Source of the DNA: Candidatus Pantoea persica | GTDB taxonomy: Bacteria > Pseudomonadota > Gammaproteobacteria > Enterobacterales > Enterobacteriaceae | Reading direction: 5' to 3' | DNA length: 64,000 bases | Assembly: GCF_013753875.1 (NCBI RefSeq) | Contig: NZ_SMDS01000002.1 | Coordinates: 21,114-85,113 of the forward strand | In this document: positions 19,588 to 28,683 of the stretch, piece by piece | Layout of the letters: the number at the start of each line of letters is the position of its first letter | How positions within the stretch are numbered: position 1 is the first letter of the stretch | Position numbers and translations under genes: made by a program | Notes under the pieces: model-generated | What the model saw: the letters and a program-made list of their open reading frames with translations, nothing else | Databases searched by the model: none | Told to the model about the DNA's origin: nothing

Positions 19588-20175
19588 GTGGAAAGCGTTC
19601 CGGCTGTTTTTCCCTGTGAGCAAGAGCGCGCGCAGTTTCGCCAGTTTGGCGAACTGCCCGGCGTGGAACTCTACCAGGCGCATATCTCTCGCTATGCTTT
19701 CGAGCCGCATACGCATGAGGCCTTCGGCATCGGCACCATCGTGGCCGGCGCACAGCGTTTCCGCTGTCGCGGCGCGCACTACACCGCGCCAGCACAGTCG
19801 CTGGTGATGATGAATCCTGATAAGCTGCACACCGGCGAATCGGCGTGCGTGGAGGGCTAGCGCTATCAGATGATCTATATCCAGCCTGAAGCGATGGCGC
19901 GACTATCTGCGCGACAATCTTGCCGAGCCGATCGGGCTGGAAGAGCTGGCGGCGCAGGCGGCGCTCTCGCCGTGGCATTTTCTGCGCGCGTTCCGCGCGC
20001 ACTTTCACGTCACGCCGCACCAGATGCTGATGGCCTATCGGCTGTACGAGGCCAAGCTGCAGCTGGCGCGCGGCACGCCGTCGGCCTGAGCGACCAGGCG
20101 CATCTTACTGGCGCCTTTGCGCAGCGTTACGGCATTACGCTAGTACGCTATCAGAAACAGGTGCGCGACGCATAG
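19588..20175 (+). pseudogene. AraC-family regulator, amber codon and deletion
   Basis: Sensor-type AraC protein: a cupin-like N-terminus (FEPHTHEAFGIGTIVAGAQRF) and two helix-turn-helix motifs (IGLEELAAQAALSPWHFLRAF and GLSDQAHLTGAFAQRYGI). TAG at 19858-19860 falls in the CVEG-RYQMIYIQPE motif where relatives have Trp. About 80-90 residues between PEAMAR and the first HTH helix are deleted, and there is a frameshift before GLSDQAH. The start is uncertain; GTG at 19588 opens the family-like frame. It probably regulated the flanking hydrolase or exporter. Confidence 0.83.
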
Positions 20176-20248
20176 CGCAATCTGCTACAAGATTTTCCTT
20201 CTTGTTTCAGCCACACTTGCCGCCTCACTCTCAATAAAGGAAGAGACA

Positions 20249-21091
20249 ATGTTAGCTGGCGTGCTGTTTGCCCTTGCCGCAGGGCTGATGTAGGGTCTGA
20301 TTTTCGTCGGGCCGCTGCTGGTGCCGGATTATCCCGGCGCGCTCCAGTCCGCCGGACGCTACGTGGCCTTTGGTTTGATCGCGCTGCCACTTGCCTGGCA
20401 CGACCGTCGGCGGCTGCGCCAGCTGCTACCTGCCGACTGGCGCGAGGCGCTGAAGCTGTCGCTGGTGGGCAATCTGCTCTATTACACCTTTCTCGCCAGC
20501 GTCATTCAGCGCACCGGCGCGCCGGTTTCCACCATGATTATCGGCACCCTGCCAGTGGTGATGGCCATTACCGCCAACCTCTGTTACGGCCATCTTGAAG
20601 GGCGTCTGACCTGGCGCAAGCTGATACCGGCGCTGCTGGCGATCGGCGGCGGTCTGGTGTGCGTCAATATCGCTGAGCTGCGCGGGCAGAGCGGCGGAGG
20701 CGATATAACGCAGTACCTGAGCGGTATCGCGCTGCCGCTGACGCTGGTGATGTATGGGCTGGTATGCGCCCAGCTCGCCTGGCAGCATCCCGACTTTGCT
20801 CTGCCTTTCGGCCCGCAGCCGCATCACTTTCTGCCGCTGATGCTGCTAATTGGCTTGCTCTGCTCCTGGCTGGGCACGCTCTGCTGGAACGCCGCCAGCC
20901 AGCGGCTACCGACGGTATTGATGGGGCCGCTTATCGTTTTCGAAACCCTGTCAGGGCTGTTGTGGACGTTTGTCTGGCGGCAAAGCTGGTCGCCATTGTT
21001 GACCGCCACCGGCATTTTGTTGCTGATTGTCGGTGTGCTCTGGGCGATGCGTATTAAGCCGCAACCCATTGTCACCTCGATAGAGCATTAA
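20249..21091 (+). pseudogene. EamA-family exporter with a single amber codon
   Basis: Drug/metabolite transporter of the EamA (DMT) superfamily, about 280 codons with ten hydrophobic segments. Examples are FGLIALPLAWHD, NLLYYTFLASVIQRTGAPVS and LIVFETLSGLLWTFVWRQSW. A ribosome site AAGGAAGAG precedes the ATG. The only lesion is TAG at 20291-20293 in LAAGLM-GLIFVGPLLV, where relatives have Trp. The rest of the frame is fully open and a restart at ATG 20321 would lose 24 residues. It could therefore be rescued by suppression or be a very recent pseudogene. Confidence 0.85.
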
Positions 21092-21831
21092 TCCTTCCTT
21101 CCAGCGACGCCTGCGCACCTGTTTGGCGTCGTTGGTTTCACGCTGTTTTAATAATTATTCGTAGAGCGAAACGGCAAATATCGCCGTTCTTTTGCCAAAG
21201 ATCATCCAACGTCCGCTGCCCATTAGCGGTAAATAACGATGGCGATCTCATTTTCGCCCTCCTTAAAGCGGATAAAGCACACCGGTAACTGGTGATATTA
21301 TTGCCTTGCGCGGGCTGACAAGAAGCGTTACCAATAAATCTGCGCTGTTAAGATGGCATTAAATTAGTCATTCCCCTGCGTATTTATTTTCTCCCGCTGC
21401 GTTTTTATTACCGTTTGGCCCTGAGAATGCTGTTCGATAAACCATCGTTTTTTCCAGAAAAAGCGTAGCCAATAAGATAAATTCCCAATAAATTTTCTGA
21501 TAAAAGGTTAGCGTCATTCATATTTTCACGGATTATTCTTAGCGACGCAGGCGGCAAAGGGAGGGGAGTGATAAGAAATCATAAAGCATTTTGCCGGGAA
21601 GATTCCTGGCTATTCTAAGTCGGTTCGCTCTTACCGCGTTGGTTAAACAATCTTCAGTGGAAGTAAAATTTGCTGGTGCCTATCAATATTACCGCAAAAA
21701 ACGAAAGTCGTTTCCTTTGGAAACGGATCAGGAATACATGGAACGGAAATTAAAGCCACGAATGGTATGTTAAAGTGTCATCATCTCTTCTGATAAGAAC
21801 AATCTCAGCGCTAAGTCAAATTAAAGCAGTA
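21092..21831. other. Low-GC intergenic stretch
   Basis: About 740 bases with clearly lower GC than the surroundings. One 60-codon frame at 21591-21773 encodes a basic stretch (AYQYYRKKRKSFPLETDQEY) that I do not recognise; it could be the remains of a surface-polysaccharide gene. Nothing else is supportable. Confidence 0.4.
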
Positions 21832-22227
21832 TTATTTGTTTTCTGAGTCTGACGGATAGTGATAAACGCTACGGCTAATATCCAGCAGGCGGCAGCTGCG
21901 GCAGGTGCCGATGTTGAAAGTGCTCTGCAGAAAGTTAACTGCCTGACGCTTTTCGTTAGTGGTAAAGAAGTTCTTCAGGACGTTTTGCAACATCTCCTTG
22001 TCTGATTTGAGTAGCTGTAGCTCACGCGTCGGGGTTTGTAGTTTATCCTCTAGTTCCTTGATTTTACGTCCCTTTTCAGAATAAAGACCGGAGAATTTCT
22101 TCTTCCAGCCATAGATGGTTGCCTCAGAGATCCCCAGCTCGTCACAAATCTCCCTAATTTTAACTCCTGATTCGGAAGCTTTAATGGCATTTGTGATTTG
22201 CTCTTTGCTATATCGTGACTTTCTCAT
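21832..22227 (-). mobile_element. IS3-family transposase remnant (OrfA plus start of OrfB)
   Basis: The N-terminus MRKSRYSKEQITNAIKASES with the HTH LGISEATIYGWKKKF is OrfA of an IS3-family element (IS407-like group). The frame passes into the OrfB start (EKRQAVNFLQSTFNIGTCRS, then SRSVYHYP) and stops at TAA, so the DDE catalytic domain is absent. In complete elements OrfB is reached by a programmed -1 shift; here both segments are in one frame. No terminal inverted repeats were identified. Its low GC matches the surroundings and marks the block as acquired. Confidence 0.8.
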
Positions 22228-22723
22228 AAATGCTCTCGTACTATATTAATATCTGTCACTGTAAGTAAAGTATTAATGCAGTATTAAAGTTCGCAATTAG
22301 AATTACGTGAGTTAAATTAATAGATTTGGAATAAATATCATTATGGGATAAATCTTATTTTATTCTTATAGGATGGACGCACCTTTCTGGCTAAGGATTT
22401 TTGTTATAGATTATTCCCATTCCAAATAAGAAAAATTACTACATACCTTTGATATTTAGCATAAGGTGATTGCTAAAAACGAAGGAAAGTGGCTTGCGAA
22501 TGGCTGCTGTTTCGCTTGTGAAAACGTTTCCAAATTTGCCGTTCTGAGCCAGATTTAATCAGAATTATCCTGAAAATAATCACCAAGTAGTGTTCTTATT
22601 CTCATTTTTCGGGCCAGCCTGGTCTGACATCTTTAATTTACGCCAGGCCCACTGCGCGTTTGTTAATTCGTACAGGGACGTTATACCGATGCGATTGAAG
22701 TAAGTAATGCAAAGGATGAGTCA
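22228..22723. other. AT-rich intergenic stretch upstream of the flippase gene
   Basis: About 500 bases between the IS remnant and the flippase pseudogene. It is AT-rich up to about 22560. No gene or clear inverted repeat is seen. Confidence 0.4.
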
Positions 22724-23979
22724 ATGAAATTGAGCGTGATGTCTAATGCCGCCTGGATGATGTCCGAAAAGATCGTCTCGGTTTTTGGCGTCATATTTGT
22801 GACCTCCTACGTGGCGAAATCATTTGGGCCAAGCGTTTTTGGTCAAATGACATTTTCAACCTCTTTTATTTTCAATGGTACAGACCGTTGCCATCTTCGG
22901 TACCGAAACCATCTTGTTTAAACGGATCAGCAAGAACGCGCCGAGAGGGTTGCGCCTGATGAACGTGGCGCGCACGCTGCGCATGATCTTGCTACTGCTG
23001 ACGGCGGTCCCGGTGATGGCCTGGGTCTGGTTCACCATGTCGGAGAAATTCCTCCCTTTATGCTGGCGTCGTTCGTCGCGTCGGTATTCGTCACCCAGGA
23101 TACGTTCGGCGTTTACAACAATGCACGCCTCGCTTCCCGGCTCAATACCATGGCGAACTCAGTGGGGATGCTGCTGAGCTTTGCGATCAGCTTCGTCGTC
23201 GCCTGGCTGCGCCTCAACCCGATGTGGCTGACGCTCTCGATCGTCGCCGTGACGCTAGTGCCTTACGTTATCAAGCGATACAACTTTTACCGCGAAACCC
23301 AGGATATTGCTCCGCTGCAAGAGAAGCGCAGCGCCTAACTGCGTTATCTGATGTATGCTGGTCTGCCGCTTGCCATCTCCAGTATTTTCATCTCTGTTCA
23401 GGTTAAGGCCGTGCAGATGTTTTTAGCCGGCATCGCCTCGGCGAGCGACCTTGGGCTGTTTGCGGCGGCCAACACCATTGCGGCTTCGTGGATTTTCATC
23501 CCGTGGTGCTCATTACTTCATGCTTCACTGAGATTTTCAGGGAACGCGGCAAAGTGGCCATTAAGCTGGCAGCGCGGCTTAATGGGTATGTCATGGGAGT
23601 GTTACTGATGATGCTACTCGTTATTGCGCTGTTCGGCGAAAAAATCATCATCGCTTTATACGGTTCGGAATACACACAGTTAGGAAGTATCATTACGTTG
23701 CTGTCAATGGCAACCTGCTTTTCAGCTATGGGCACCTTAGCCTACCGCTACATGGTGAAAGAGGGTGGCTTCAACTACCTGTTGAAGAAAATCATCTACC
23801 TGATGGTCATCAGCCTGCCGCTTTCATGGTGGCTGATCCAAGGCTACGGCATTATGGGCGCCGCGTGGAGTGTTTTCGTGTCGGAACTCTTGTCTCTCAC
23901 CGTAATGAATTACTTCTTCACAAATGGCGTCATTCAAAAGATCCAGGTTTCCTCACTCAACTACGAAACTAAAAAATGA
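22724..23979 (+). pseudogene. Polysaccharide flippase (Wzx/MATE-like), broken
   Basis: Membrane flippase of the oligosaccharide/O-antigen translocase type. It starts MKLSVMSNAAWMMSEKIVSV, typical of the family, and has many hydrophobic segments. Frameshifts lie near 22870 (before MVQTVAIFGTETILFKRI), near 23055 (before MLASFVASVFVTQDTFG) and near 23500 (before VLITSCFTEIFRER). A TAA follows EKRSA near 23337. The last 160 codons to NYETKK are open. It is followed at 9 bases by the TupA-like gene, suggesting a surface-polysaccharide operon. Confidence 0.85.
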
Positions 23980-23987
23980 GGTCAGAT

Positions 23988-24938
23988 ATGATTAAGTTGA
24001 AAGATGAACTCAGAATAAGTGTGCAGTACTTCATTAAGAAGATGCCCTGGGCATACCAGGACCGCATTTACTACTTCCACAAGTTCAAAAAATTACTCAA
24101 TCTGCGTCAGCCGAAAGTGTTCAACGAGAAGGTGCTGTACCGCAAGTTTGTCTATGGCGACTACCAGATCTAAGGCCGACTCTCCGACAAATATTCGGTG
24201 CGCGACTATATCGCCGAGAAGATCGGCAAAGAATACCTGATTCCGCTGGTGCATGAGTTCACCGATCCCGCGACGCTCAACAGCCTGAAATGCTGGAAGA
24301 GCACGGTCATCAAGCCGAACCACGCCTCGAGTATGGTGGAGATTCTGCTGGAAGAGCCGGACGCGCGGCGTAAGTAGCAGATCATCAACAGCTGCTATAA
24401 GTGGCTGAAAACCGACTTCGCCAACGAGGCGCGCGAGATCCACTATCGCTATATCAAGCCGCGTATTCTAGTCGAGCAGTATATCGGGGAAGGCAAAACA
24501 GCGCCGATTGACTATAAATTCCACATGTTCAACAAGCGCGACGGCCGCTTCGAGTATGTGCTGCAGGTGATCTACAACCGTTGCCAGCCGCAGCTGTCGA
24601 TGAATTTCTACGCCAACAACCTGAGCGAAGCGTTCCATAAAATTCGCGATACCGGGCTCGACGTCAGCAAAATCGCCGCGTCGCTGCAGCATGCGCTCGG
24701 CCTGAGCAAAAAGCTGGCCAGCGATTTCGACTATGCGCGCGTCGACTGATATATCCACGATGAGCGCATCTACTTCGGCGAGCTGACCTTTACGCCTGGC
24801 GCAGGGCTGGTCATCGGGCTGGATCGAGGATTTAACCAGATGATGGGAGATATGTGGATTCAGGATCGCCGCGGCACGCAGAGACCGGGCGTTTCGGTAA
24901 CGGATGTCAATATTCCGACCTTGTTGAAAAAATTTTAA
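23988..24938 (+). pseudogene. TupA-like ATP-grasp protein, three in-frame stops
   Basis: TupA-like ATP-grasp family, associated with synthesis of polyglutamate/teichuronopeptide-type or other surface glycans. The single frame of 316 codons has no indel. It carries YRKFVYGDYQ, SDKYSVRDYIAEKIGKEYL, the ATP-grasp-type KPNHASSM and the family block APIDYKFHMFNKRDGRFEYV. Stops are TAA 24171-24173, TAG 24375-24377 and TGA 24747-24749. The TGA (VD-YIHDERIYFGELTFTP) is probably a former Trp. Confidence 0.82.
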
Positions 24939-24958
24939 ATCGACACAGCAATATAAAA

Positions 24959-24977
24959 AACCCCGCGGAGCGGGGTT
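24959..24977. terminator. Terminator between TupA-like gene and yjcB
   Basis: AACCCCGC and GCGGGGTT stem around GGA. On the minus strand it is followed by a T-rich tract (TTTTTTAT), so it ends yjcB; it may also serve the plus-strand operon. Confidence 0.87.
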
Positions 24978-24994
24978 CGTTAACAGAATGCGCA

Positions 24995-25276
24995 TCAGGG
25001 CATCGGCCAGTCTGGCGGCGTCTGGCTCATCACCTGCATAAAAGTATCTTTGGTAATCAGCATAAAGTTATGCACATTCTCCATGCTCAGCGAAATGCCG
25101 AGCAGGCCGGTGACGAACCAGCAGGTCATCCACAGGCCGATGCCACCGCACATAAAAGCCATCACGTGATGGCTGCTCTGGCGGAATTTAATTTTTAACG
25201 TGCTGGCAAAAAACATCAAAATTGCGCTGAGCAGTTCCCAACGCATCACAATTAAGCTGGTAGTTATCGTCGCCAT
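24995..25276 (-). CDS. yjcB: YjcB membrane protein
   Basis: A 93-residue membrane protein of unknown function with the E. coli YjcB length and pattern: MATITTSLIVMRWELLSAIL at the start, a central GGIGLWMTCWFVTGLLGISL helix, and the conserved end MSQTPPDWPM. In E. coli it follows ssb directly; here about 6 kb of accessory genes lie between. Intact. Confidence 0.9.
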   Translation of the reverse strand: MATITTSLIVMRWELLSAILMFFASTLKIKFRQSSHHVMAFMCGGIGLWMTCWFVTGLLGISLSMENVHNFMLITKDTFMQVMSQTPPDWPMP

Positions 25277-25332
25277 CGACTTATGCCTCTGAATCTAAGT
25301 GATTATCCCTGACGCTTACTGGACATCACCGG

Positions 25333-25368
25333 CGACGAAAGAGCCTGTTAGGAAAGGCTTTTTCGTCG
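25333..25368. repeat. Imperfect inverted repeat between soxS and yjcB
   Basis: CGACGAAAGAGCCT and AGGCTTTTTCGTCG pair almost fully around a short loop. There is no T tract in either direction, so this is a stem-loop of uncertain role, perhaps an RNA processing or attenuating structure after soxS. Confidence 0.5.
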
Positions 25369-25396
25369 ACAAAAAAAGGGGGTGGGCAGGAGAATG

Positions 25397-25412
25397 TGTG
25401 ACTTGTGTCACG
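25397..25412. promoter_or_regulatory. CRP-type palindrome upstream of yjcB
   Basis: TGTGA-N6-TCACG matches 9 of 10 bases of the CRP consensus TGTGA-N6-TCACA. It lies about 120 bases upstream of yjcB on its transcribed strand and downstream of soxS. CRP control of yjcB is inference. Confidence 0.5.
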
Positions 25413-25655
25413 CGATTTGAAATTATAAACAAAATTTGTGCTTGGTACAGTAGAAAAATTTTTATCGAAACAGGTAAGAAAAAAGCGAGGCGGAAAGGTG
25501 CGCCCGTCAAGGGCACTGTAAACTTAGCGAATCGGGCAGTATTCGCCGGTGGTGCGCTGGGTAAAGCTGGCCGCCGGTTCGCTACAGTCAAAGCTGACTA
25601 GGCGCGGGCGCTGAGCGCTCTGACGGCGCATAAAGTGACGATAGGCGGTCGGCGT

Positions 25656-25949
25656 TTACGCAAACTGGCGGCGGAACACGTGAGAAAAGGTCTGCTGCGA
25701 GTCATAGCCATACTGCATGGCGATATCGAACACCGGACGCTGGATCTGGTGCAGCGCCTCGGCCGCCAGCGTCAGCCGACGTTCGCGAATATAGCCACCC
25801 AGCGTCTGTTTCGTCACGATACGGAACATACGCTGCAGGTGCCATTTTGAATAGCCCGATTTCGCCGCTACTTCATCAATCGACAGATTCTTGTCGAGGT
25901 TTTGATCGATCCGGTGCGTCAGGGAGTAGGTGATCTCTTCTTGCATCAT
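25656..25949 (-). pseudogene. soxS: SoxS, truncated by a stop in the last helix
   Basis: Small AraC-family activator of the superoxide regulon. The two HTH motifs are present: IDEVAAKSGYSKWHLQRMF, and DIAMQYGYDSQQTFSHVFRRQF. A TAA at 25656-25658 stops translation just after FRRQFA, before TPTAYRH, which completes the last DNA-binding helix in SoxS. The frame beyond stays open to a TAA at 25524-25526. The start ATG follows the SoxR operator promoter, with AAGGAC as ribosome site. Residual DNA binding is possible but unlikely. Confidence 0.82.
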
Positions 25950-26003
25950 AATCTTGTCCTTTAGTCCTGAGGGATTCGTTATTTGACGCAGGGGAGTATA
26001 ATT

Positions 26004-26021
26004 CCTCAAGTTAACTTGAGG
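26004..26021. promoter_or_regulatory. SoxR operator between soxS and soxR
   Basis: CCTCAAGTTAACTTGAGG is a perfect 18-bp palindrome and matches the E. coli SoxR site in the soxS promoter. TATACT on the minus strand provides the -10 element, with the long spacer typical of MerR-type promoters. It remains perfect although both flanking genes are broken. Confidence 0.92.
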
Positions 26022-26032
26022 TAAAGTCCCCA

Positions 26033-26501
26033 ATAAAAAAGCTCGCAACTACCCAAAACCGGTGCTGACGCCCGGCGAAGTGGCGCGCCGCAGCGGTGTC
26101 CGCGCTGCATTTTTTGAGAGCAAAGGGCTGATCTCCAGTACGCGCAACGGTGGCAACCAGCGGCGCTATAGCCGCGACGTGCTGTGCCGCGTTGCCATTA
26201 TCAAGATTGCCCAGCGCATCGGCATTCCGCTCGCCACGCTCAGCGACAGCCTGATGCAGATCCCCGCCAACAAGCGCATGTCGATGCAAGAGTGGGACGC
26301 ACTGACGCAGCACTGGCGCGAGGAGCTAGATAAGCGCATCGAACTCTGACACGTCTGCTCGACGATCTCGACGGCTGCATCGGCTGCCTGTCGATGCTCG
26401 ACTGCCCGCTGCGCAATTCCGGCGACCGACTGGGGCAGCAGGGCTCGGGGGCGGTGTTGCTCGATCCCGAAAGGGACGAAAAGGGCGAGCTGCCGCGCTG
26501 A
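26033..26501 (+). pseudogene. soxR: SoxR redox sensor, broken
   Basis: MerR-family sensor whose [2Fe-2S] cluster is oxidised by redox-cycling compounds. [12 protein letters not shown] and [14 protein letters not shown] mark the DNA-binding domain. The likely start codon is ATA (26033-26035) before AAAAAGCTC. A frameshift precedes LTPGEV, and a small deletion removes part of VAVSALHFYESK. A frameshift at RIEL near 26350 precedes the cluster region. The cluster motif reads [10 protein letters not shown]: the second GC of CIGCGCLS is gone, so one Cys ligand is lost. The end DEKGELPR is readable to 26501. Confidence 0.88.
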
Positions 26502-26548
26502 AGAGGCTGAGCGCTATACTTGCCTTAGGCTCACAACAGGGATTCATT

Positions 26549-26875
26549 ATAATTACTGTCCACCACCTTGAGCAGTCACGCTCGCCCCGCGTGCTGTGGC
26601 TGCTGGAAGAGCTGGAGGTGCCGTACCAGATTAAACGGTATCAGAGCGAGGCGTCGATGCTGGCGCCGCATCGTCAGATGATCGAGCAGCAGCTGGCGTC
26701 GCAGCCTTGGTTCGCCGGCAAGCGCTTCAGCATCGCCGATATCCAGATGAGCTTTTCGCTGCTGGCGATGCAGTCGCGCGGCGGCCTGACGGATATGTCT
26801 TCCACCGCGGCCTGGCTTGCCACCCTTCAGCAGCGCGCTATCGAGCAGGGCGGTGGGGTCGTGCCCGCCAGCTAG
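26549..26875 (+). pseudogene. Glutathione S-transferase, internal deletion and lost start
   Basis: The N-terminus ITVHHLEQSRSPRVLWLLEE is the thioredoxin-like start of a glutathione S-transferase, but the codon where ATG is expected is ATA. An in-frame deletion joins YQIKRYQ to HRQMIEQQLASQPWFAGKRF, then the family motif FSIADIQMSFSLL. The frame is 108 codons against about 200 in relatives, so the glutathione-binding SNAIL/TRAP loops are missing. Located after soxR, as in related genera. Confidence 0.83.
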
Positions 26876-27068
26876 CTCGCCCTCTACTCTGCAAGCCGCC
26901 TGCCGCACGGCGGTGACGTTGCGTCGCCGCCGCATAACCCCTAAAAAACGCATCGCACGCTTGGTTTTATGCTGAATAAAGGCGAAAAAGCAGTTGAAAA
27001 TCGGCTGCCAAACGCCAAGTAATCCCCTGCCTTTTATCTGACCGCACTGCGGACAGTTATTCGCCGCG

Positions 27069-27084
27069 AAGTAATCGTTTGCCT
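27069..27084 (-). promoter_or_regulatory. PurR operator upstream of ghxP
   Basis: On the minus strand the site reads AGGCAAACGATTACTT, matching every defined position of the PurR consensus ANGCAANCGNTTNCNT. It lies about 95 bases upstream of the ghxP start. Purine repression of purine permeases is established in E. coli; its use here is inference from the site. Confidence 0.75.
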
Positions 27085-27178
27085 GCCGTCTGGCGCTCCT
27101 TGCGCCCGACCAAAAATCAAGGATTGCGCAGGCGGCGACGCAGGGTGTTTCACACAACAAAAATTCTTGAGGTCAACT

Positions 27179-28529
27179 ATGCCATATTAATCACGCTCGT
27201 CCGCTGGCAAGCTGGACGCCTGGTTCTCTGTTTCTGCACGCGGCAGCAGCGTTCGGCAGGAAATTCTGGCGGGACTGACCACTTTCCTGGCGATGGTCTA
27301 CTCCGTTATCGTGGTGCCGGGCATGCTGGGCAAGGCGGGCTTTTCGCCCACAGCTGTCTTTGTCGCCACCAGCCTGGTCGCCAGCGTCAGCTCTATCGTC
27401 ATGGGGCTGTGGGCCAATCTGCCGCTGGCAATTGGCTGCGCCATCTCCCTGACCGCATTTACCGCCTTCAGCCTGGTGCTGGGCCAGCAGATCAGCGTGC
27501 CGGTGGCGCTTGGCGCGGTATTCCTGATGGGGCTGCTCTTTACCTTTATCTCCGTCACCGGCATCCGCGCCCGGATCCTGCGCAATCTGCCGATGGGCGT
27601 GGCGCACGGCACCGGCGTTGGCATCGGCCTGTTCCTGCTGCTGATCGCCGCAGACGGCATCGGGCTGGTGGTGAATAATCCCGCTCCCGGCATGCCGGTG
27701 GCGCTGGGCCACTTCACCTCGTTCCCGGTCATGATGTCGCTGCTGGGACTGGCGGCGATTTTCGGTCTGGAGAAGCGTCGGGTGTCGGGCGGCATTCTGC
27801 TGACCATCATCGCGATTTCCGCGCTCGGGCTGATTTTCGATCCGGCGGTGAAATATCAGGGTCTGTTCGCCTGGCCCAGCCTGCGCGATAGCCAGGGAGA
27901 GTCGCTGCTGTTCAGCCTCGACATCATGGGCGCGCTACAGCCGGTGGTACTGCCGAGCTTGCTGGCGCTGGTGATGACCGCGGTTTTCGACGCCACCGGC
28001 ACCATCCGCGCGGTGGCGGGGCAGGCGAACCTGCTGGATGAAAAGGGGCAGATCATCAACGACGGCCGCGCGCTGACCACCGATTCAGTCAGCAGCCTGT
28101 TCGCTGGCCTGGTGGGCGCGTCGCCGGCGGCGGTCTATATCGAGTCGGCCGCGGGCACGGCGGCGGGCGGCAAAACCGGCCTGACGGAGATCGTGGTCGG
28201 CCTGCTGTTCCTGGTGATTCTGTTTATGTCGCCGCTGGCTTACCTAGTGCCGGCCTATGCTACCGCGCCCGCGCTGATGTACGTGGGGCTGCTGATGCTG
28301 AGCAATGTGGCGAAAATCGACTTCAGCGACTTCGTGGATACGATGTCCGGCCTGCTGACCGCCGTGTTTATCGTGCTCACCTGCAATATCGTGACCGGCA
28401 TTTATGCTCGGCTTCGCCGTGCTGGTTGTTGGCCGCCTGTTTGCCGGCGAGTGGCGCAGGCTGAATGTTTGCACCGTAGTGATTGCCGCTGCGCTGGTAA
28501 TTTTTTATGCCGGAGGCTGGGCTATTTAA
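27179..28529 (+). pseudogene. ghxP: Guanine/hypoxanthine permease GhxP, broken
   Basis: NCS2-family purine permease (YjcD). The start reads ATG-CCA-TAT-TAA, so a TAA is codon 4; the next codons [14 protein letters not shown] are family-like. The body is open with hallmark segments [52 protein letters not shown] and [16 protein letters not shown]. An extra T near 28400 shifts the frame at [11 protein letters not shown]; the true C-terminus (GEWRRLN...GGWAI) ends at 28529. Only two point lesions are present. Confidence 0.92.
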
Positions 28530-28683
28530 CTGTTTGTCCGGGCGGGCGCCGCCCCGTCCGGAATTTTCTCTTGTTTTCGCCGCGCCGCACGCGTGACTTG
28601 CCCCTCTCTGCGAACTTTGCTTTACACTTTAGCGCTCACGATCTTGTTCTCTGTTCTGACTTTACGATTCGCCTAAGGAAAGC

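Noticed and set aside
26876..27178. A purine riboswitch upstream of ghxP
   Set aside because: No conserved purine-aptamer core was visible; the PurR operator explains the regulation better.
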